A stretch of 64,000 nt of DNA, taken from Histidinibacterium aquaticum (GTDB taxonomy: Bacteria; Pseudomonadota; Alphaproteobacteria; Rhodobacterales; Rhodobacteraceae). Position numbers and translations under genes: made by a program. This document shows positions 44,880 to 53,789 of the stretch, piece after piece. Below the pieces are notes generated by a model. It did not search any database, was not told where the DNA came from, and worked only from the letters and a program-made list of their open reading frames with translations. Position 1 is the stretch's first letter; every line of letters begins with the position of its first letter. The DNA lies in contig NZ_VYQE01000007.1 of the NCBI RefSeq assembly GCF_008710275.1, positions 1 to 64,000 of the forward strand, written 5' to 3'.

Positions 44880-44917
44880 ATTTTCCCGCACAGATTGCCT
44901 ATACTTTTGGACTATTC

Positions 44918-44951
44918 GTCCCTTTGAAGGAACAACTTCAGGGACTTTTTC
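44918..44951 (+). terminator. Rho-independent terminator of ecm
   Basis: GTCCCT-tt-GAAG pairs with CTTC-AGGGAC (10 bp with a 2-nt bulge), then TTTTTCC. It lies 39 nt after the ecm stop and isolates the H-NS-like gene. Confidence 0.8.
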
Positions 44952-45035
44952 CTTGCATTCGCTCCCGGATAGCGCGATGCGAGATTCGGGTGAGGGCAGT
45001 CGCCCGTGGAAAACCTGAAGAAAAAGGGACCAAAG

Positions 45036-45362
45036 ATGGCCACCGATATTTCCAGCATGTCGCGTAAAGAGTTGGAGCAGCTTCGCAAGGATATCGACCG
45101 TCAGCTCGAGAAACGAGCGAAGGACGAACAGAAAGCAGCCTTGGAAGCGGCTGAACGTGCGGCGCGTGAGTATGGGTTTTCTCTCTCCGAATTGACCGGT
45201 TCGTCGGGCGGAAAACGCAGCAAGAGTGGTAGCGTGAACCCGCCGAAATACCGTAACCCGGACAACCCGGAACAGACCTGGACGGGTAAGGGCCGCCGGC
45301 CCGAGTGGATCAAGGACGCCCAGAAAAAGGGCGAGGATCTCAAGCGCTTCGAGATCTCCTGA
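45036..45362 (+). CDS. H-NS-family nucleoid protein (HvrA/Spb type)
   Basis: 108 aa. N-terminal coiled coil (about residues 8-45, [28 protein letters not shown]) for oligomerisation and the C-terminal H-NS DNA-binding motif [22 protein letters not shown]. It binds AT-rich DNA; in Rhodobacter capsulatus HvrA modulates photosynthesis and nitrogen genes. I chose the ATG at 45036 with AGGGA 7 nt before; a GTG at 45006 would add ten residues. The stop overlaps the deoD start (TGATG). Codon use here is less GC-biased than in neighbouring genes. Confidence 0.92.
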   Translation: MATDISSMSRKELEQLRKDIDRQLEKRAKDEQKAALEAAERAAREYGFSLSELTGSSGGKRSKSGSVNPPKYRNPDNPEQTWTGKGRRPEWIKDAQKKGEDLKRFEIS

Positions 45363-46066
45363 TGACCGTCCATATCGGCGCCGGCGAGGGCCGGATCGCC
45401 GAAACGGTGCTGATGCCCGGTGACCCCTATCGCGCGCGGTGGGTCGCCGGGAATTTCCTGAAGGACGCCGAACTCGTGAACGAGGTTCGCGGAATGCTCG
45501 GCTTTACCGGAACCTGGAACGGCCACCGCGTGACCGTTCAGGGATCCGGAATGGGGATGCCCTCTCTCTCGATCTACGCCAACGAACTGATCCGGGATTA
45601 CGGGGCGCAGACGCTCATTCGAATCGGATCCTGCGGAGCGATGCAGGAGAGTGTCGCGGTGCGGGATGTCATTCTCGCCATGACCGCATCGACCGTTTCG
45701 ACTCCGTCGAGCACAATTTTCCGGGAGTTGAATTACGCCCCCTGCGCCGATTTCGGTCTCCTGTCCGCTGCGCATGTCGCGGCCGGAAAACGCGATGTGG
45801 CGACGCATGTCGGCGGAATCTATTCCTCGGATACCTTCTACGACGAACGGCCCGACCTGAACGAGCAGATGACCCGCCACGGGATTCTCGCCGTGGAAAT
45901 GGAGACGGCCGAGCTCTACACGCTGGCCGCCCGCCATCGGCGTCGCGCGCTCGCCGTCCTCACGGTGAGCGACCACCTCGTGACCGGAGAGGCCCTGCCC
46001 TCCGACCAGCGCGAGCAGTCCTTCGGGGACATGGTCGAGATCGCCCTGGAGGCGGCCTTCTCCTAG
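45362..46066 (+). CDS. deoD: Purine nucleoside phosphorylase, DeoD type
   Basis: 234 aa, the hexameric PNP size. [71 protein letters not shown] and the catalytic VSDHLVTGE are family motifs. It splits (deoxy)adenosine, inosine and guanosine. It starts on the last base of the H-NS-like stop codon, so the two are coupled. It converges with the DUF1989 gene, overlapping by 4 nt. Second, unrelated-fold-subtype PNP in the window. Confidence 0.95.
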   Translation: MTVHIGAGEGRIAETVLMPGDPYRARWVAGNFLKDAELVNEVRGMLGFTGTWNGHRVTVQGSGMGMPSLSIYANELIRDYGAQTLIRIGSCGAMQESVAVRDVILAMTASTVSTPSSTIFRELNYAPCADFGLLSAAHVAAGKRDVATHVGGIYSSDTFYDERPDLNEQMTRHGILAVEMETAELYTLAARHRRRALAVLTVSDHLVTGEALPSDQREQSFGDMVEIALEAAFS

Positions 46067-46905
46067 GTGCCGTGGCTGCGGTCGTAGCCGTTGCGCTCGG
46101 GCGGCGCCCAGCCTTCGGGCGGGGACGCCGCCCAGACCTCCATGTCGAGCGGGTGGCACGGCGCGGTATCGCTGGAATGCTCCGACCCGCAGTCGCCGCC
46201 AGGACAGGCCGAGAGCAGAGCCAGCAGGTCGATCTCCGCGAATAGAGTGAGATGATCGCCCGGGCGGACCGGCGAGGCCTTCATGAAATACTGCCCGGTG
46301 TCGCGCGTGAAGCCGGTGCACATGAAGACGTTCAGCACGTCGTGCACATGCATCTCCGCCTCATGCGGGGGCAGCCCGCGCGCCTCGGAGAGGGCGCGGG
46401 TGAGGTTCGAGTGACAGCAGTGGTGGTAGTCCGTCCCGTTCAGTAGCCGGCCCGTGTAGGGATCACAGCGCGTGCCGATGACGTCGTGGACCGAGCCGCC
46501 GAAGGCGTCGATCCCGTACCACTCGAGCGTGTCCTCGACGACTGTCGCCATGGGCCTCAGGTGCGGAAAACCGGACCAGAGGCGGTCGCCGGTCGTCAGG
46601 TGCGTGCCATGAAGGGCGCGCGTCTTCCCGGAATAGAAACGTTCGGACAGGTCGTCGCGCGCAAAAAGGTTGAGATCGCCGACCTGCGGACCCTCGACGG
46701 AGCGGATGCGGAGGAAGGACCCGGCGGGAATCTCCACCGCGCGAGCCTCTCGGGGCGGGACGCGCACGGTCTCTGCGTGCGTCGCGGCGGCAAGGCTCGC
46801 GGCGTAGAGGTCCAGCGGCGGCTGCGGGAGCGTTTCCGTGGGGTAGCAGATCACCGGGCGGACGGCGCGGCGGCTCTCGGCGTCGGGGGGCGGTGTTCGG
46901 GTCAC
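46063..46905 (-). CDS. DUF1989 / urea carboxylase-associated family protein
   Basis: 280 aa from a GTG start with [59 protein letters not shown] and [33 protein letters not shown] are typical of DUF1989, whose conserved Cys/His/Asp residues likely bind a metal. These proteins accompany urea or guanidine degradation, but no such genes are nearby here. Role unknown. Confidence 0.88.
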   Translation of the reverse strand: MTRTPPPDAESRRAVRPVICYPTETLPQPPLDLYAASLAAATHAETVRVPPREARAVEIPAGSFLRIRSVEGPQVGDLNLFARDDLSERFYSGKTRALHGTHLTTGDRLWSGFPHLRPMATVVEDTLEWYGIDAFGGSVHDVIGTRCDPYTGRLLNGTDYHHCCHSNLTRALSEARGLPPHEAEMHVHDVLNVFMCTGFTRDTGQYFMKASPVRPGDHLTLFAEIDLLALLSACPGGDCGSEHSSDTAPCHPLDMEVWAASPPEGWAPPERNGYDRSHGT

Positions 46906-46945
46906 GGGCGGCTCCTGCGGATCGTCGGACCGGCAGGATGCCAGA

Positions 46946-46979
46946 GGCGGAGCGGCGGAAAAAGATCCGCCGCTCCGCC
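46946..46979. terminator. Strong hairpin after sdhB
   Basis: GGCGGAGCGGCGGA / TCCGCCGCTCCGCC, a perfect 14-bp stem with a 6-nt loop, 5 nt beyond the sdhB stop. On the minus strand no T-run follows, so it is either a Rho-assisted end or a 3' stabiliser of the long sdh mRNA. Confidence 0.75.
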
Positions 46980-46984
46980 CCGTC

Positions 46985-47764
46985 TCAAAGCGTCCGCTCG
47001 ACCATCATTTCCTTGATGTGCGAGATCGCCTTCGCCGGGTTCAGGCCCTTGGGGCAGGTCTTCGCGCAGTTCATGATGGTGTGGCAGCGGTAGAGCTTGA
47101 ACGGATCCTCGAGGTCGTCCAGCCGCTCGCCCGTCGCCTCGTCGCGGCTGTCGGCGATCCAGCGGTAGGCGTGCAGCAGCGCCGCCGGACCGAGGTACTT
47201 GTCGCCGTTCCACCAGTAGGAGGGACAGGCCGTCGAGCAGGAGGCGCACATGATGCACTCGTAGAGACCGTCGAGCTTCTTGCGGTCCTCGATGGTCTGA
47301 CGCCACTCCTTCTGCGGCTCGTTGGTCTTGGTCTCCAGCCAGGGCATGATGCTCGCGTGCTGGGCATAGAAATGGGTGAGATCGGGGATGAGATCCTTGA
47401 TGACCGGCATGTGCGGCAGCGGATAGATCTTCACGTCGCCCTCGACCTCGTCGATGCCCCAGGTGCAGGCCAGCGTGTTGATCCCGTCGATCATCATGGC
47501 GCAGGAGCCGCAAATCCCCTCGCGGCAGGAGCGGCGGAAGGTCAGCGTCGGGTCGATCTCGTTCTTGATCTTGATAAGGGCGTCCAGGATCATCGGTCCG
47601 CAGGTGTCGAGATCGACGAAATAGGTGTCGATCCGGGGACGCTCGCCCGATTCCTCGTTCCAGCGGTAGATCTTGAAGGTCTTGAGGTTGGTCGCGCCTT
47701 CCGGCTTCGGCCAGGTCTTACCGGTCGTGATGCGCGAGTTCTTGGGAAGGGTGAACTGGACCAT
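46985..47764 (-). CDS. sdhB: Succinate dehydrogenase iron-sulfur subunit
   Basis: 259 aa. It passes electrons from the flavin to ubiquinone through 2Fe-2S, 4Fe-4S and 3Fe-4S clusters: [15 protein letters not shown] with LACTWG, then [16 protein letters not shown] and [17 protein letters not shown]. Complex II of the inner membrane, TCA cycle. It is the last gene of the sdh operon; two lipoprotein genes and a sulfotransferase-like gene separate it from sdhA. Confidence 0.97.
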   Translation of the reverse strand: MVQFTLPKNSRITTGKTWPKPEGATNLKTFKIYRWNEESGERPRIDTYFVDLDTCGPMILDALIKIKNEIDPTLTFRRSCREGICGSCAMMIDGINTLACTWGIDEVEGDVKIYPLPHMPVIKDLIPDLTHFYAQHASIMPWLETKTNEPQKEWRQTIEDRKKLDGLYECIMCASCSTACPSYWWNGDKYLGPAALLHAYRWIADSRDEATGERLDDLEDPFKLYRCHTIMNCAKTCPKGLNPAKAISHIKEMMVERTL

Positions 47765-47783
47765 GGGTCTTCGTCCTTTCCGG

Positions 47784-48104
47784 TCAGGCCGCGGCGGCGG
47801 CGCATTGCGAGGTCGCGGGACGCTGCAGGATCTGGGCGATCAGCAGCGTGATGTCGGGCGCCGGTCCTTCGACCGAGGTGGCGTCGGCGGCGATGCGGGT
47901 GAGTTCCCCCGGCGTGGCGTTCTGGATCACGCAGTCGGTAATGCGGTCGGCCTGGGCTGCGTTGCCGGTCTGCCGCTCGATCGCCGGGCGGATGACGGAG
48001 CGGGCGGGATTGCCGACCGCGGCCTCCGTCACCCTGTCGACGGTGCCGGAGAGCTGGGTGCAGGCGGGCAGCGCGAGAAGCGCCAGCAGGGCAATACGGA
48101 TCAT
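47784..48104 (-). CDS. Small predicted lipoprotein in the sdh operon (1)
   Basis: 106 aa. Signal peptide with lipobox LPAC, lipidated Cys at residue 15, then an Ala-rich helical domain ([24 protein letters not shown]) with two further cysteines near ITDCV and SQCAAAAA. No recognised family. It overlaps the next lipoprotein gene by ATGA and lies 19 nt before sdhB. Possible assembly or stability factor for complex II, on position alone. Confidence 0.65.
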   Translation of the reverse strand: MIRIALLALLALPACTQLSGTVDRVTEAAVGNPARSVIRPAIERQTGNAAQADRITDCVIQNATPGELTRIAADATSVEGPAPDITLLIAQILQRPATSQCAAAAA

Positions 48105-48394
48105 CTTTGGCCTCTCAGGCGCGGGGGGCGGTAGGGTTCACCGCCGGTTAGATTGTAGACGCACTGACGATAGACCTCGACGGGGTCGCGGCCCGCCAGG
48201 AAGTCGCCCGTCACGCCGATGGTGGCGTTCGTGAAGGGGCCATCGTCGGAGTTCACGCCGACGGTGACGTTGCCGGTCGGCCCCTGCGCAGCCCGCGCCC
48301 GCGCCTCGCACCGCTCGGCGGCCTCTTCGGGCGTCGGAGGGGTCGGCGTACAGGCCGCGGCGAGGAGACAGGACAGCAGGACGATCGCGCGCAT
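48101..48394 (-). CDS. Small predicted lipoprotein in the sdh operon (2)
   Basis: 97 aa. Lipobox LAAAC, Cys at residue 15, a short Pro linker, then ERCEARARAAQGPTGNVTVGVNSDDGPFTNATIGVTGDFLAGRDPVEVYRQCVYNLTGG, a small domain with two cysteines that could pair. Its ATG shares a base with the stop of the sulfotransferase-like gene (TGATG). Unknown function. Confidence 0.65.
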   Translation of the reverse strand: MRAIVLLSCLLAAACTPTPPTPEEAAERCEARARAAQGPTGNVTVGVNSDDGPFTNATIGVTGDFLAGRDPVEVYRQCVYNLTGGEPYRPPRLRGQR

Positions 48395-49167
48395 CACATC
48401 TGCTCTCCGAAGAGCTTCTGGTTACGCCTGACAAGCTCGGCGACCTGGGCCCGTGGCCTGTCGCCGAGCGACAGGGCATTGACCTGGCGGAGGAATTCAG
48501 TCGCCGCCTCCCCCAGGGAGGCATTTTCCCGTCCCGCCGGTTCGAACCGGTTCAGCTCCTCCTCGGCCACACCGGCGAGCCGCAGGACCGTGGCGCCGAG
48601 CGCCTCCTTCGCCTCGTCCTCCATCCGGACCACCCGGATCGCGGACTTGAGCGCACCGCGCAGACGCTCGATGCCCGCCTCGCTGTCGAGATCACCGGGG
48701 ATCGCGCCGAGCCAGGTCTCGAAGTCGGCTGCTGTGTTGCCGTTCGCCACGTCTTGCCGGTAGGCGCTGCGCAGCCACTTGTCCGGGTCGCGGGTGTAGA
48801 GGACGAAGCTGACTTCGGCGTCGGAGAAGGCCTCTTCCAGCATGGGGAGGAAGAGCGCGGCGAGGTCGTAGATCGTCTCTCCCCGCTCGGTGACGATGCG
48901 GTTTCCGACCAGGTTCTCGTCCGAGATCACGACGGTCCCGCCGCCGCAGTTCCGCGCCATGACCACCGCCGCCGCGCGCGCCTTGCGGAGCTTCCGCGGC
49001 GCACCGGTCCGGCAGTAGGTCATCGCCTCCTTGCGGAAGGGCTCGGTCAGGTCGTCGCGGGCGTGCACCTCGATCGGAGCCAGCCGGTGGGCATTGGCCC
49101 GCAGCATGGACTGGATCGAGGTCGACCCGGCCTTCCTGAACCCCGCGTGGATGACGACCCGCCGCAT
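48394..49167 (-). CDS. Sulfotransferase-like protein in the sdh operon
   Basis: 257 aa. The N-terminal VIHAGFRKAGSTSIQSML (residues 5-22) matches the PAPS 5'-phosphosulfate loop, and FVLYTRDPDKWLRSAYRQ matches the 3'-phosphate site of P-loop sulfotransferases. The acceptor is unknown; carbohydrate or lipid sulfation is typical of the group. It begins 9 nt after sdhA and is coupled to the lipoprotein genes, an unusual position for such an enzyme. Confidence 0.75.
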   Translation of the reverse strand: MRRVVIHAGFRKAGSTSIQSMLRANAHRLAPIEVHARDDLTEPFRKEAMTYCRTGAPRKLRKARAAAVVMARNCGGGTVVISDENLVGNRIVTERGETIYDLAALFLPMLEEAFSDAEVSFVLYTRDPDKWLRSAYRQDVANGNTAADFETWLGAIPGDLDSEAGIERLRGALKSAIRVVRMEDEAKEALGATVLRLAGVAEEELNRFEPAGRENASLGEAATEFLRQVNALSLGDRPRAQVAELVRRNQKLFGEQM

Positions 49168-49176
49168 GGCTCCGTC

Positions 49177-50982
49177 CTAGTAGACCCGCGCTTTGGGCGC
49201 GATCTTCTTGAGGTCGATGCCGCCCTCGTCGTGGGTGGTCAGCGGGTCGAGGTGGACCGGGCGGTAATCGAGCTTCGTCGTCTTGCCGTCGACCCAGGCG
49301 AGCGAGTGCTTGCGCCAGGTCTTGTCGTCGCGGTCGGGATAGTCCTCGTGGGCATGGGCCCCGCGGCTTTCCTTGCGGGCCTCGGCGCCGACGACCGTTG
49401 CGAGCGCGTTGGGCATGAGGTTCGTCAGCTCGAGCGTCTCCATCAGGTCGGAGTTCCAGATCATCGTCCGGTCCGTGACCTTGATGTCGTCCATCTTGCC
49501 GGCGACGGCTTCCATCTTCTTGACGCCCTCGGCGAGGGTCTTGTCGGTGCGGAAGACGGCCGCGTCCTGCTGCATGGTCCGCTGCATCTCGAGCCGGAGC
49601 TCGGCCGTGGGCGTGCCGCCCGAGGCGTGGCGCAGGCCGTCGAACCGATCGAGCGCCTTTTCGATCTCGGAGGCGCGCGGCGTGGGCACGGCGCTCTCGC
49701 GGTCGACCTTCTCGCCCGCGCGGATGGCGGCGGCCCGGCCGAAGACCACGAGGTCGATCAGGCTGTTGGAGCCCAGGCGGTTCGCCCCGTGGACCGAGGC
49801 GCAGCCGGCCTCGCCCACGGCCATCAGGCCGGGCGCGATGGCGTCGGGATCGTCCTTCGTCGGGTTCAGCACCTCGCCCCAGTAGTTCGTCGGGATGCCG
49901 CCCATGTTGTAGTGCACAGTCGGCAGAACCGGGATCGGCTCCTTCGTCACGTCGACACCCGCGAAGATGCGCGCGCTTTCCGAGATGCCGGGCAAGCGCT
50001 CTGCCAGAGTCTCCGGCGGCAGGTGATTGAGGTGCAGGTGGATGTGATCCCCCTCGGCACCCACGCCCCGGCCTTCGCGGATCTCTATCGTCATGCAGCG
50101 CGACACCACGTCGCGCGAGGCGAGGTCCTTGTAGGTGGGGGCATAGCGCTCCATGAACCGCTCGCCCTCGGAGTTGGTGAGATAGCCCCCCTCCCCGCGC
50201 GCGCCCTCGGTGATGAGGCAGCCCGCGCCGTAGATGCCGGTCGGGTGGAACTGTACGAACTCCATGTCTTGAAGCGGCAGGCCCGCGCGGGCGACCATGC
50301 CGCCACCGTCGCCGGTACAGGTGTGGGCGGAGGTCGCCGAGAAATAGGCCCGGCCGTAGCCGCCGGTGGCGAGCACGACCATCTTGGCCGCGAAGACGTG
50401 CAGCGTGCCGTCGTCGAGCTTCCAGGCCAGTACGCCCTCGCACTGGCCGTCCTCGCTCATCAGCAGGTCGATGGCGAAATACTCGATGTAGAACTCGGCC
50501 TGCTGCTTGAGGGACTGGCCGTAGAGCGTGTGCAGGATCGCGTGACCGGTCCGGTCGGCCGCGGCGCAGGTGCGCTGCACCGGCGGACCCTCGCCGAACT
50601 CGGTCGTGTGGCCGCCGAAGGGACGCTGGTAGATCTTGCCCTGCTCGGTCCGGCTGAACGGAACGCCGTAGTGCTCGAGTTCGTAGACCGCCTTCGGCGC
50701 CTCGCGGGCGAGGTATTCCATGGCGTCGGTGTCGCCCAGCCAGTCGGAGCCCTTCACCGTGTCGTACATGTGCCACTGCCAGTGGTCGGGGCCCATGTTC
50801 GAGAGCGAGGCGGCGATGCCGCCCTGCGCGGCGACGGTGTGAGAGCGGGTCGGGAAGACCTTGGTGATGCAGGCGGTGCGCAGGCCCTGCTCGGCCATGC
50901 CGAGCGTCGCGCGGAGGCCGGAGCCGCCGGCACCCACCACCACGACGTCGTATTCATGCGTCTCGTATTCGTAAGCGGCCAT
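49177..50982 (-). CDS. sdhA: Succinate dehydrogenase flavoprotein subunit
   Basis: 601 aa. It oxidises succinate to fumarate with covalently bound FAD. FAD loop [12 protein letters not shown] (residues 15-25), flavinylation His48 ([10 protein letters not shown]), catalytic RxxxE-x-R region with HPTGIYGAG, and the C-terminal [25 protein letters not shown] are all present. Preceded by sdhC and sdhD with 12 nt to sdhD. Confidence 0.98.
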   Translation of the reverse strand: MAAYEYETHEYDVVVVGAGGSGLRATLGMAEQGLRTACITKVFPTRSHTVAAQGGIAASLSNMGPDHWQWHMYDTVKGSDWLGDTDAMEYLAREAPKAVYELEHYGVPFSRTEQGKIYQRPFGGHTTEFGEGPPVQRTCAAADRTGHAILHTLYGQSLKQQAEFYIEYFAIDLLMSEDGQCEGVLAWKLDDGTLHVFAAKMVVLATGGYGRAYFSATSAHTCTGDGGGMVARAGLPLQDMEFVQFHPTGIYGAGCLITEGARGEGGYLTNSEGERFMERYAPTYKDLASRDVVSRCMTIEIREGRGVGAEGDHIHLHLNHLPPETLAERLPGISESARIFAGVDVTKEPIPVLPTVHYNMGGIPTNYWGEVLNPTKDDPDAIAPGLMAVGEAGCASVHGANRLGSNSLIDLVVFGRAAAIRAGEKVDRESAVPTPRASEIEKALDRFDGLRHASGGTPTAELRLEMQRTMQQDAAVFRTDKTLAEGVKKMEAVAGKMDDIKVTDRTMIWNSDLMETLELTNLMPNALATVVGAEARKESRGAHAHEDYPDRDDKTWRKHSLAWVDGKTTKLDYRPVHLDPLTTHDEGGIDLKKIAPKARVY

Positions 50983-50994
50983 ACGGGGCTCCTG

Positions 50995-51366
50995 TCAGAG
51001 GGCGATGCGGACGATGGCGAGCACGCTCGCGGCCAGCGCGAGGTAGCTCAGGCAGATCGTCCCGAGAATGAGCGCCTTGCGCGTCATGCCGCGAGTGTAG
51101 TCCTCGATCGCGACCTGTGCGCCGTGGCGGAAATGGATCCAGCCCACGGAGAGGGTCAGGATCGCGATCAGCGCGGGAAAGGGCCGGGTATAGTAGACCG
51201 CGGCCTCCTCGTAGCCCATGCCGAGGGCGCTGCCGAAGGTGAAGACGAAGAGCACGCAGAGCGGCAGCAGGGCGACGGAGGTCACCATCATGCGGATGTG
51301 CTGGGCGGTGCCGGACTTGGCGGAGCCCAGTCCCTCGGCGCGCTTGCGGTCGGTCAGGTAGGCCAT
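50995..51366 (-). CDS. sdhD: Succinate dehydrogenase membrane anchor subunit D
   Basis: 123 aa with three hydrophobic helices (about residues 23-45, 55-75, 93-118). AEGLGSAKSGTAQHIRMMVTSVALLPL and the heme/quinone region WIHFRHGAQVAIEDYTRG match alphaproteobacterial SdhD. It anchors complex II and helps form the quinone site. 10 nt after sdhC. Confidence 0.93.
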   Translation of the reverse strand: MAYLTDRKRAEGLGSAKSGTAQHIRMMVTSVALLPLCVLFVFTFGSALGMGYEEAAVYYTRPFPALIAILTLSVGWIHFRHGAQVAIEDYTRGMTRKALILGTICLSYLALAASVLAIVRIAL

Positions 51367-51376
51367 GGATTTCCCC

Positions 51377-51766
51377 TCAGAGCACGATGGCGGTGAAGAT
51401 CGTCAGGATGACGGAGGCCACGATCATGGCGAGGCCGTAGGTCTCGGATTCCTTCACGCCGAGCATGTGCCCGTTGTCCCAGATCAGGTGCCGGACGCCA
51501 GCGAAGAGGTGGTACCAGAAGGCCGCGACGGAGAGGAACATCACCAGGTCGCCGAACCACGAGGTGATGAAGCCATTGGCGCGGGCATAGGCCTCGGGGC
51601 CCGTGGCGAGGGCCACGAACCACCAGGCGATCAGCAGGCCCGCGACGACCAGCGCATTGCCGGTGATGCGGGTGAAGATCGAGGTCATCGAGGTCATCTG
51701 CGGGCGGTAGTACTGCCCGATCATGAAGGGGGAGAGCGGGCGGTTGCCGCGGTTCACATCGGCCAT
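51377..51766 (-). CDS. sdhC: Succinate dehydrogenase cytochrome b556 subunit
   Basis: 129 aa from the ATG at 51766 with AAGGA 8 nt upstream (a GTG one codon earlier is possible). RPLSPFMIGQYYRPQMTSMTSIFTRITGNAL contains the conserved S-x3-R-x-T-G quinone-site motif, and HLFAGVRHLIWD holds the heme-ligand His. Three helices. First gene of the sdh operon; about 150 bp of leader precede it. Confidence 0.95.
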   Translation of the reverse strand: MADVNRGNRPLSPFMIGQYYRPQMTSMTSIFTRITGNALVVAGLLIAWWFVALATGPEAYARANGFITSWFGDLVMFLSVAAFWYHLFAGVRHLIWDNGHMLGVKESETYGLAMIVASVILTIFTAIVL

Positions 51767-51813
51767 CACTGCGGTCCTTCGCTATCTGTCCCGGCGCGCG
51801 TGCACCGTGGCAT

Positions 51814-51834
51814 ATCACTGGATGTCTTAGTGAT
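51814..51834 (-). promoter_or_regulatory. Inverted repeat in the sdhC leader
   Basis: ATCACT-N9-AGTGAT, perfect 6-bp arms 48 nt upstream of the sdhC ATG. It could be a leader hairpin or a second, weaker operator. Short, so chance is not excluded. Confidence 0.3.
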
Positions 51835-51909
51835 TTCTGTAGAGATGTCACGCTCCCGGGGCCAGAGATGATGCGTTTTTGTGACGCAATCGGCCATTTC
51901 CCCCGCCTT

Positions 51910-51940
51910 CGTGATCACACACCGATTTCATGTGATCACA
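51910..51940 (-). promoter_or_regulatory. Double GTGATCAC operator of sdhCDAB
   Basis: On the minus strand: TGTGATCACA-N10-GTGTGATCACG, ending 144 nt before the sdhC ATG. Two GTGATCAC palindromes have centres exactly 21 bp apart. The sucC upstream region has the same 31-bp layout with identical sequence outside the N10, in the same orientation relative to the gene. Confidence 0.75.
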
Positions 51941-51943
51941 TAA

Positions 51944-51977
51944 GAACGGCCCGGAGAGCGCGGTCTCCGGGCCGTTC
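51944..51977 (-). terminator. Hairpin terminating the DoxX gene
   Basis: GAACGGCCCGGAGA / TCTCCGGGCCGTTC, a 14-bp stem with a 6-nt loop, 24 nt after the DoxX-family stop. On the minus strand TTA follows. It ends just before the sdh operator, so it insulates sdh transcription. Confidence 0.7.
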
Positions 51978-52000
51978 GGGCGCGCTGATGCGGGCGCGGC

Positions 52001-52432
52001 TCAGATGTTGTTGCCGCGGCCTGCGGCGTAAAGGCCGAAAGCCAGCAGCAGGGTCTGGAACTCCATGCCGCCGAAGGGGTGGCTTTCGGAGGGGATGTTG
52101 CTCCACTGGCCCCAGTGGACGAGCACGATGGCCCCGACCATGATGACTGCCACGACCACGCCGGAGGCGCGGGTCGCGAGATCGCCGAGGCGGGTGCGCA
52201 GGGCGCCGCCCAGGATCAGTCCGGCCCCGGCGGCGAGTTCGCCCAGCGCGACGAGGGCGAAGACGACGAGCGGGAGACCCATGAACTCGGCCTGCCCGGC
52301 CATCCCGGGGAACTTGATGGCGCCGTGGTAGAGGAAGGTCGCGGCGACGGCGAGGCGCGGCAGCCAGTGGGCGGCGCGAAGATCGGCAAGGCCGGCGGCG
52401 GAGCCGGTATCGGAATAGCTGGTGGTGGTCAT
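52001..52432 (-). CDS. DoxX-family membrane protein
   Basis: 143 aa with four helices. HWLPRLAVAATFLYHGAIKFPGMAGQAEFMGLPLVVFALVALGELAAGAGLILGG is the usual DoxX/DoxD-like pattern. Some members take part in thiosulfate or quinone-linked redox chemistry; the function here is unknown. Monocistronic by its flanking hairpin, upstream of the sdh operon. Confidence 0.85.
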   Translation of the reverse strand: MTTTSYSDTGSAAGLADLRAAHWLPRLAVAATFLYHGAIKFPGMAGQAEFMGLPLVVFALVALGELAAGAGLILGGALRTRLGDLATRASGVVVAVIMVGAIVLVHWGQWSNIPSESHPFGGMEFQTLLLAFGLYAAGRGNNI

Positions 52433-52547
52433 GTCTCAGGTCCCTTTGAGTTCCGGGGGCGCAGCGGCCCGACGCGTGGGAACCTAGTCATTGCGCTGAC
52501 GCGCGAAACTGCCGAAATTATCTTTCCTTCGTGCGCTGGCGCGCAGA

Positions 52548-53582
52548 TCAGGACGGCAACAGCGCCCAGTAGTCCAGGTCCAGAAGGACGCCTGGCAGAT
52601 AGCGTCCGTCGTCGCCCTTGAGGGAGAACGGCTCGGCCTCCGCGGTCTGCGCCACCAGCCGCAGGCGCAGCGCGCCCACTCCCGGAGCAGATGTGGTGGC
52701 CCGGTCAAGCACTTCGGACCAGGCCTGCACCGTCGTCCCCGCGAAGCAGGGGTTCGCATGGGCCCCACCATTGATCGCCGCGACGACCTGCGCGTTGGCC
52801 AGCCCGTTGAAGCTGAGCGCGCGGGCGAGGCTGATGACATGGCCGCCGTAGACCAGCCGCCGTCCGTCTTCGCGTGCGGTCGCGTCGAAATGCACCCGGG
52901 CCGTATTCTGCCAGAGCCGGGTGGCCATCATGTGCTCGGCCTCTTCGACCGTCACGCCGTCGACGTGGTCGATCCGCTCACCGATCTCGTAGTCGCCCCA
53001 GCGGTGCGGCTCTCCGGCAAGGTCGGTGTCGTAGGCCGAGAAATCGAGGCCCGGCGGCACCACGAGGTCGTCCGCCGGCACGGCATCCGCGAGTTCGGGG
53101 ATGGTGGTCTCCGACGCCGGCGCGGTGGCGTCCCGCTTGCGGACCATGACCCAGCGGACGTAGCTGAGGACCGTCTCGCCCCGCTGGTTGAGCCCGCGTG
53201 TGCGCACCCAGAGCACGCCGGATTTCCCGTTGGAGTTCTGCTTGAGGCCGATGACCTCGGACTCGGCCGTCAGCGTGTCCCCCGGCCAGACCGGCGCCAG
53301 GAACCGCGCCTCGGCATAACCCAGGTTGGCGAGCGCGTTGAGCGAGATGTCGGGCACCGTCTTCCCGAAGACGGTGTGGAAGACGATCAGGTCGTCGAGC
53401 GGCGCCGCCGGCAGTCCGCAGGCCCGGGCGAAGGCGTCGGAGGAATGAAGCGCGTGCCGGGCGGGATAGAGCGCGTGGTAGAGCGCCCGCTCGCCGCCCG
53501 AGACCGTGCGCGGCACCGCGTGGCGGATCGTCTCGCCCAGCCGGTAGTCCTCGAAGAAGCGGCCCGGCGAGGTCTTGGTCAT
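52548..53582 (-). CDS. mch: Mesaconyl-CoA hydratase (MaoC-type)
   Basis: 344 aa, within one residue of the Rhodobacter enzyme length as I recall it. It hydrates mesaconyl-C1-CoA to beta-methylmalyl-CoA in the ethylmalonyl-CoA pathway. Two hot-dog domains: GRFFEDYRLGETIRHAVPRTVSGGERALYHALYPARHALHSSDAFARACGLP and RWGDYEIGERIDHVDGVTVEEAEHMMATRLWQNTARVHFD, with VYGGHVISLARALSFNG. The ATG overlaps the DUF1737 stop (ATGA). Same operon as mcl2. Confidence 0.93.
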   Translation of the reverse strand: MTKTSPGRFFEDYRLGETIRHAVPRTVSGGERALYHALYPARHALHSSDAFARACGLPAAPLDDLIVFHTVFGKTVPDISLNALANLGYAEARFLAPVWPGDTLTAESEVIGLKQNSNGKSGVLWVRTRGLNQRGETVLSYVRWVMVRKRDATAPASETTIPELADAVPADDLVVPPGLDFSAYDTDLAGEPHRWGDYEIGERIDHVDGVTVEEAEHMMATRLWQNTARVHFDATAREDGRRLVYGGHVISLARALSFNGLANAQVVAAINGGAHANPCFAGTTVQAWSEVLDRATTSAPGVGALRLRLVAQTAEAEPFSLKGDDGRYLPGVLLDLDYWALLPS

Positions 53583-53785
53583 TGCTGGCCGAGTTTCATG
53601 TCCGGGTAGTACTCGGCGTCGACCTCCTTGGTCACCGCCTGCCCGCAGCGCATCACGCCGTTGGCCTGGTCGAAGGCATAGGTCGGGTCGCCGTAGAGCC
53701 GCCAACCCCGGGCCAGTGCCTCCGAGACCTTGTGGCAGAACTCCGACGTGTCGTCGGCCGAGAGGAAGCGGTAGAGCGTGCTCAT
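53579..53785 (-). CDS. DUF1737-domain protein
   Basis: 68 aa. LYRFLSADDTSEFCHKVSEALARGWRLYGDPTYAFDQANGVMRCGQAVTKE is the compact DUF1737 domain, found across alphaproteobacteria. Coupled to mch by a 4-nt overlap and 4 nt after the NnrU-like gene. No enzymatic motif. It may modulate or stabilise a partner in this operon. Confidence 0.85.
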   Translation of the reverse strand: MSTLYRFLSADDTSEFCHKVSEALARGWRLYGDPTYAFDQANGVMRCGQAVTKEVDAEYYPDMKLGQQ

Positions 53786-53789
53786 GGGA

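Noticed and set aside
48538-48551. CCGGTTCGAACCGG palindrome inside the sulfotransferase-like gene
   Set aside because: It has the TTCGAA centre but only 14 bp, lies in a conserved-looking coding segment, and lacks the A...T ends of the 20-bp family; probably chance.
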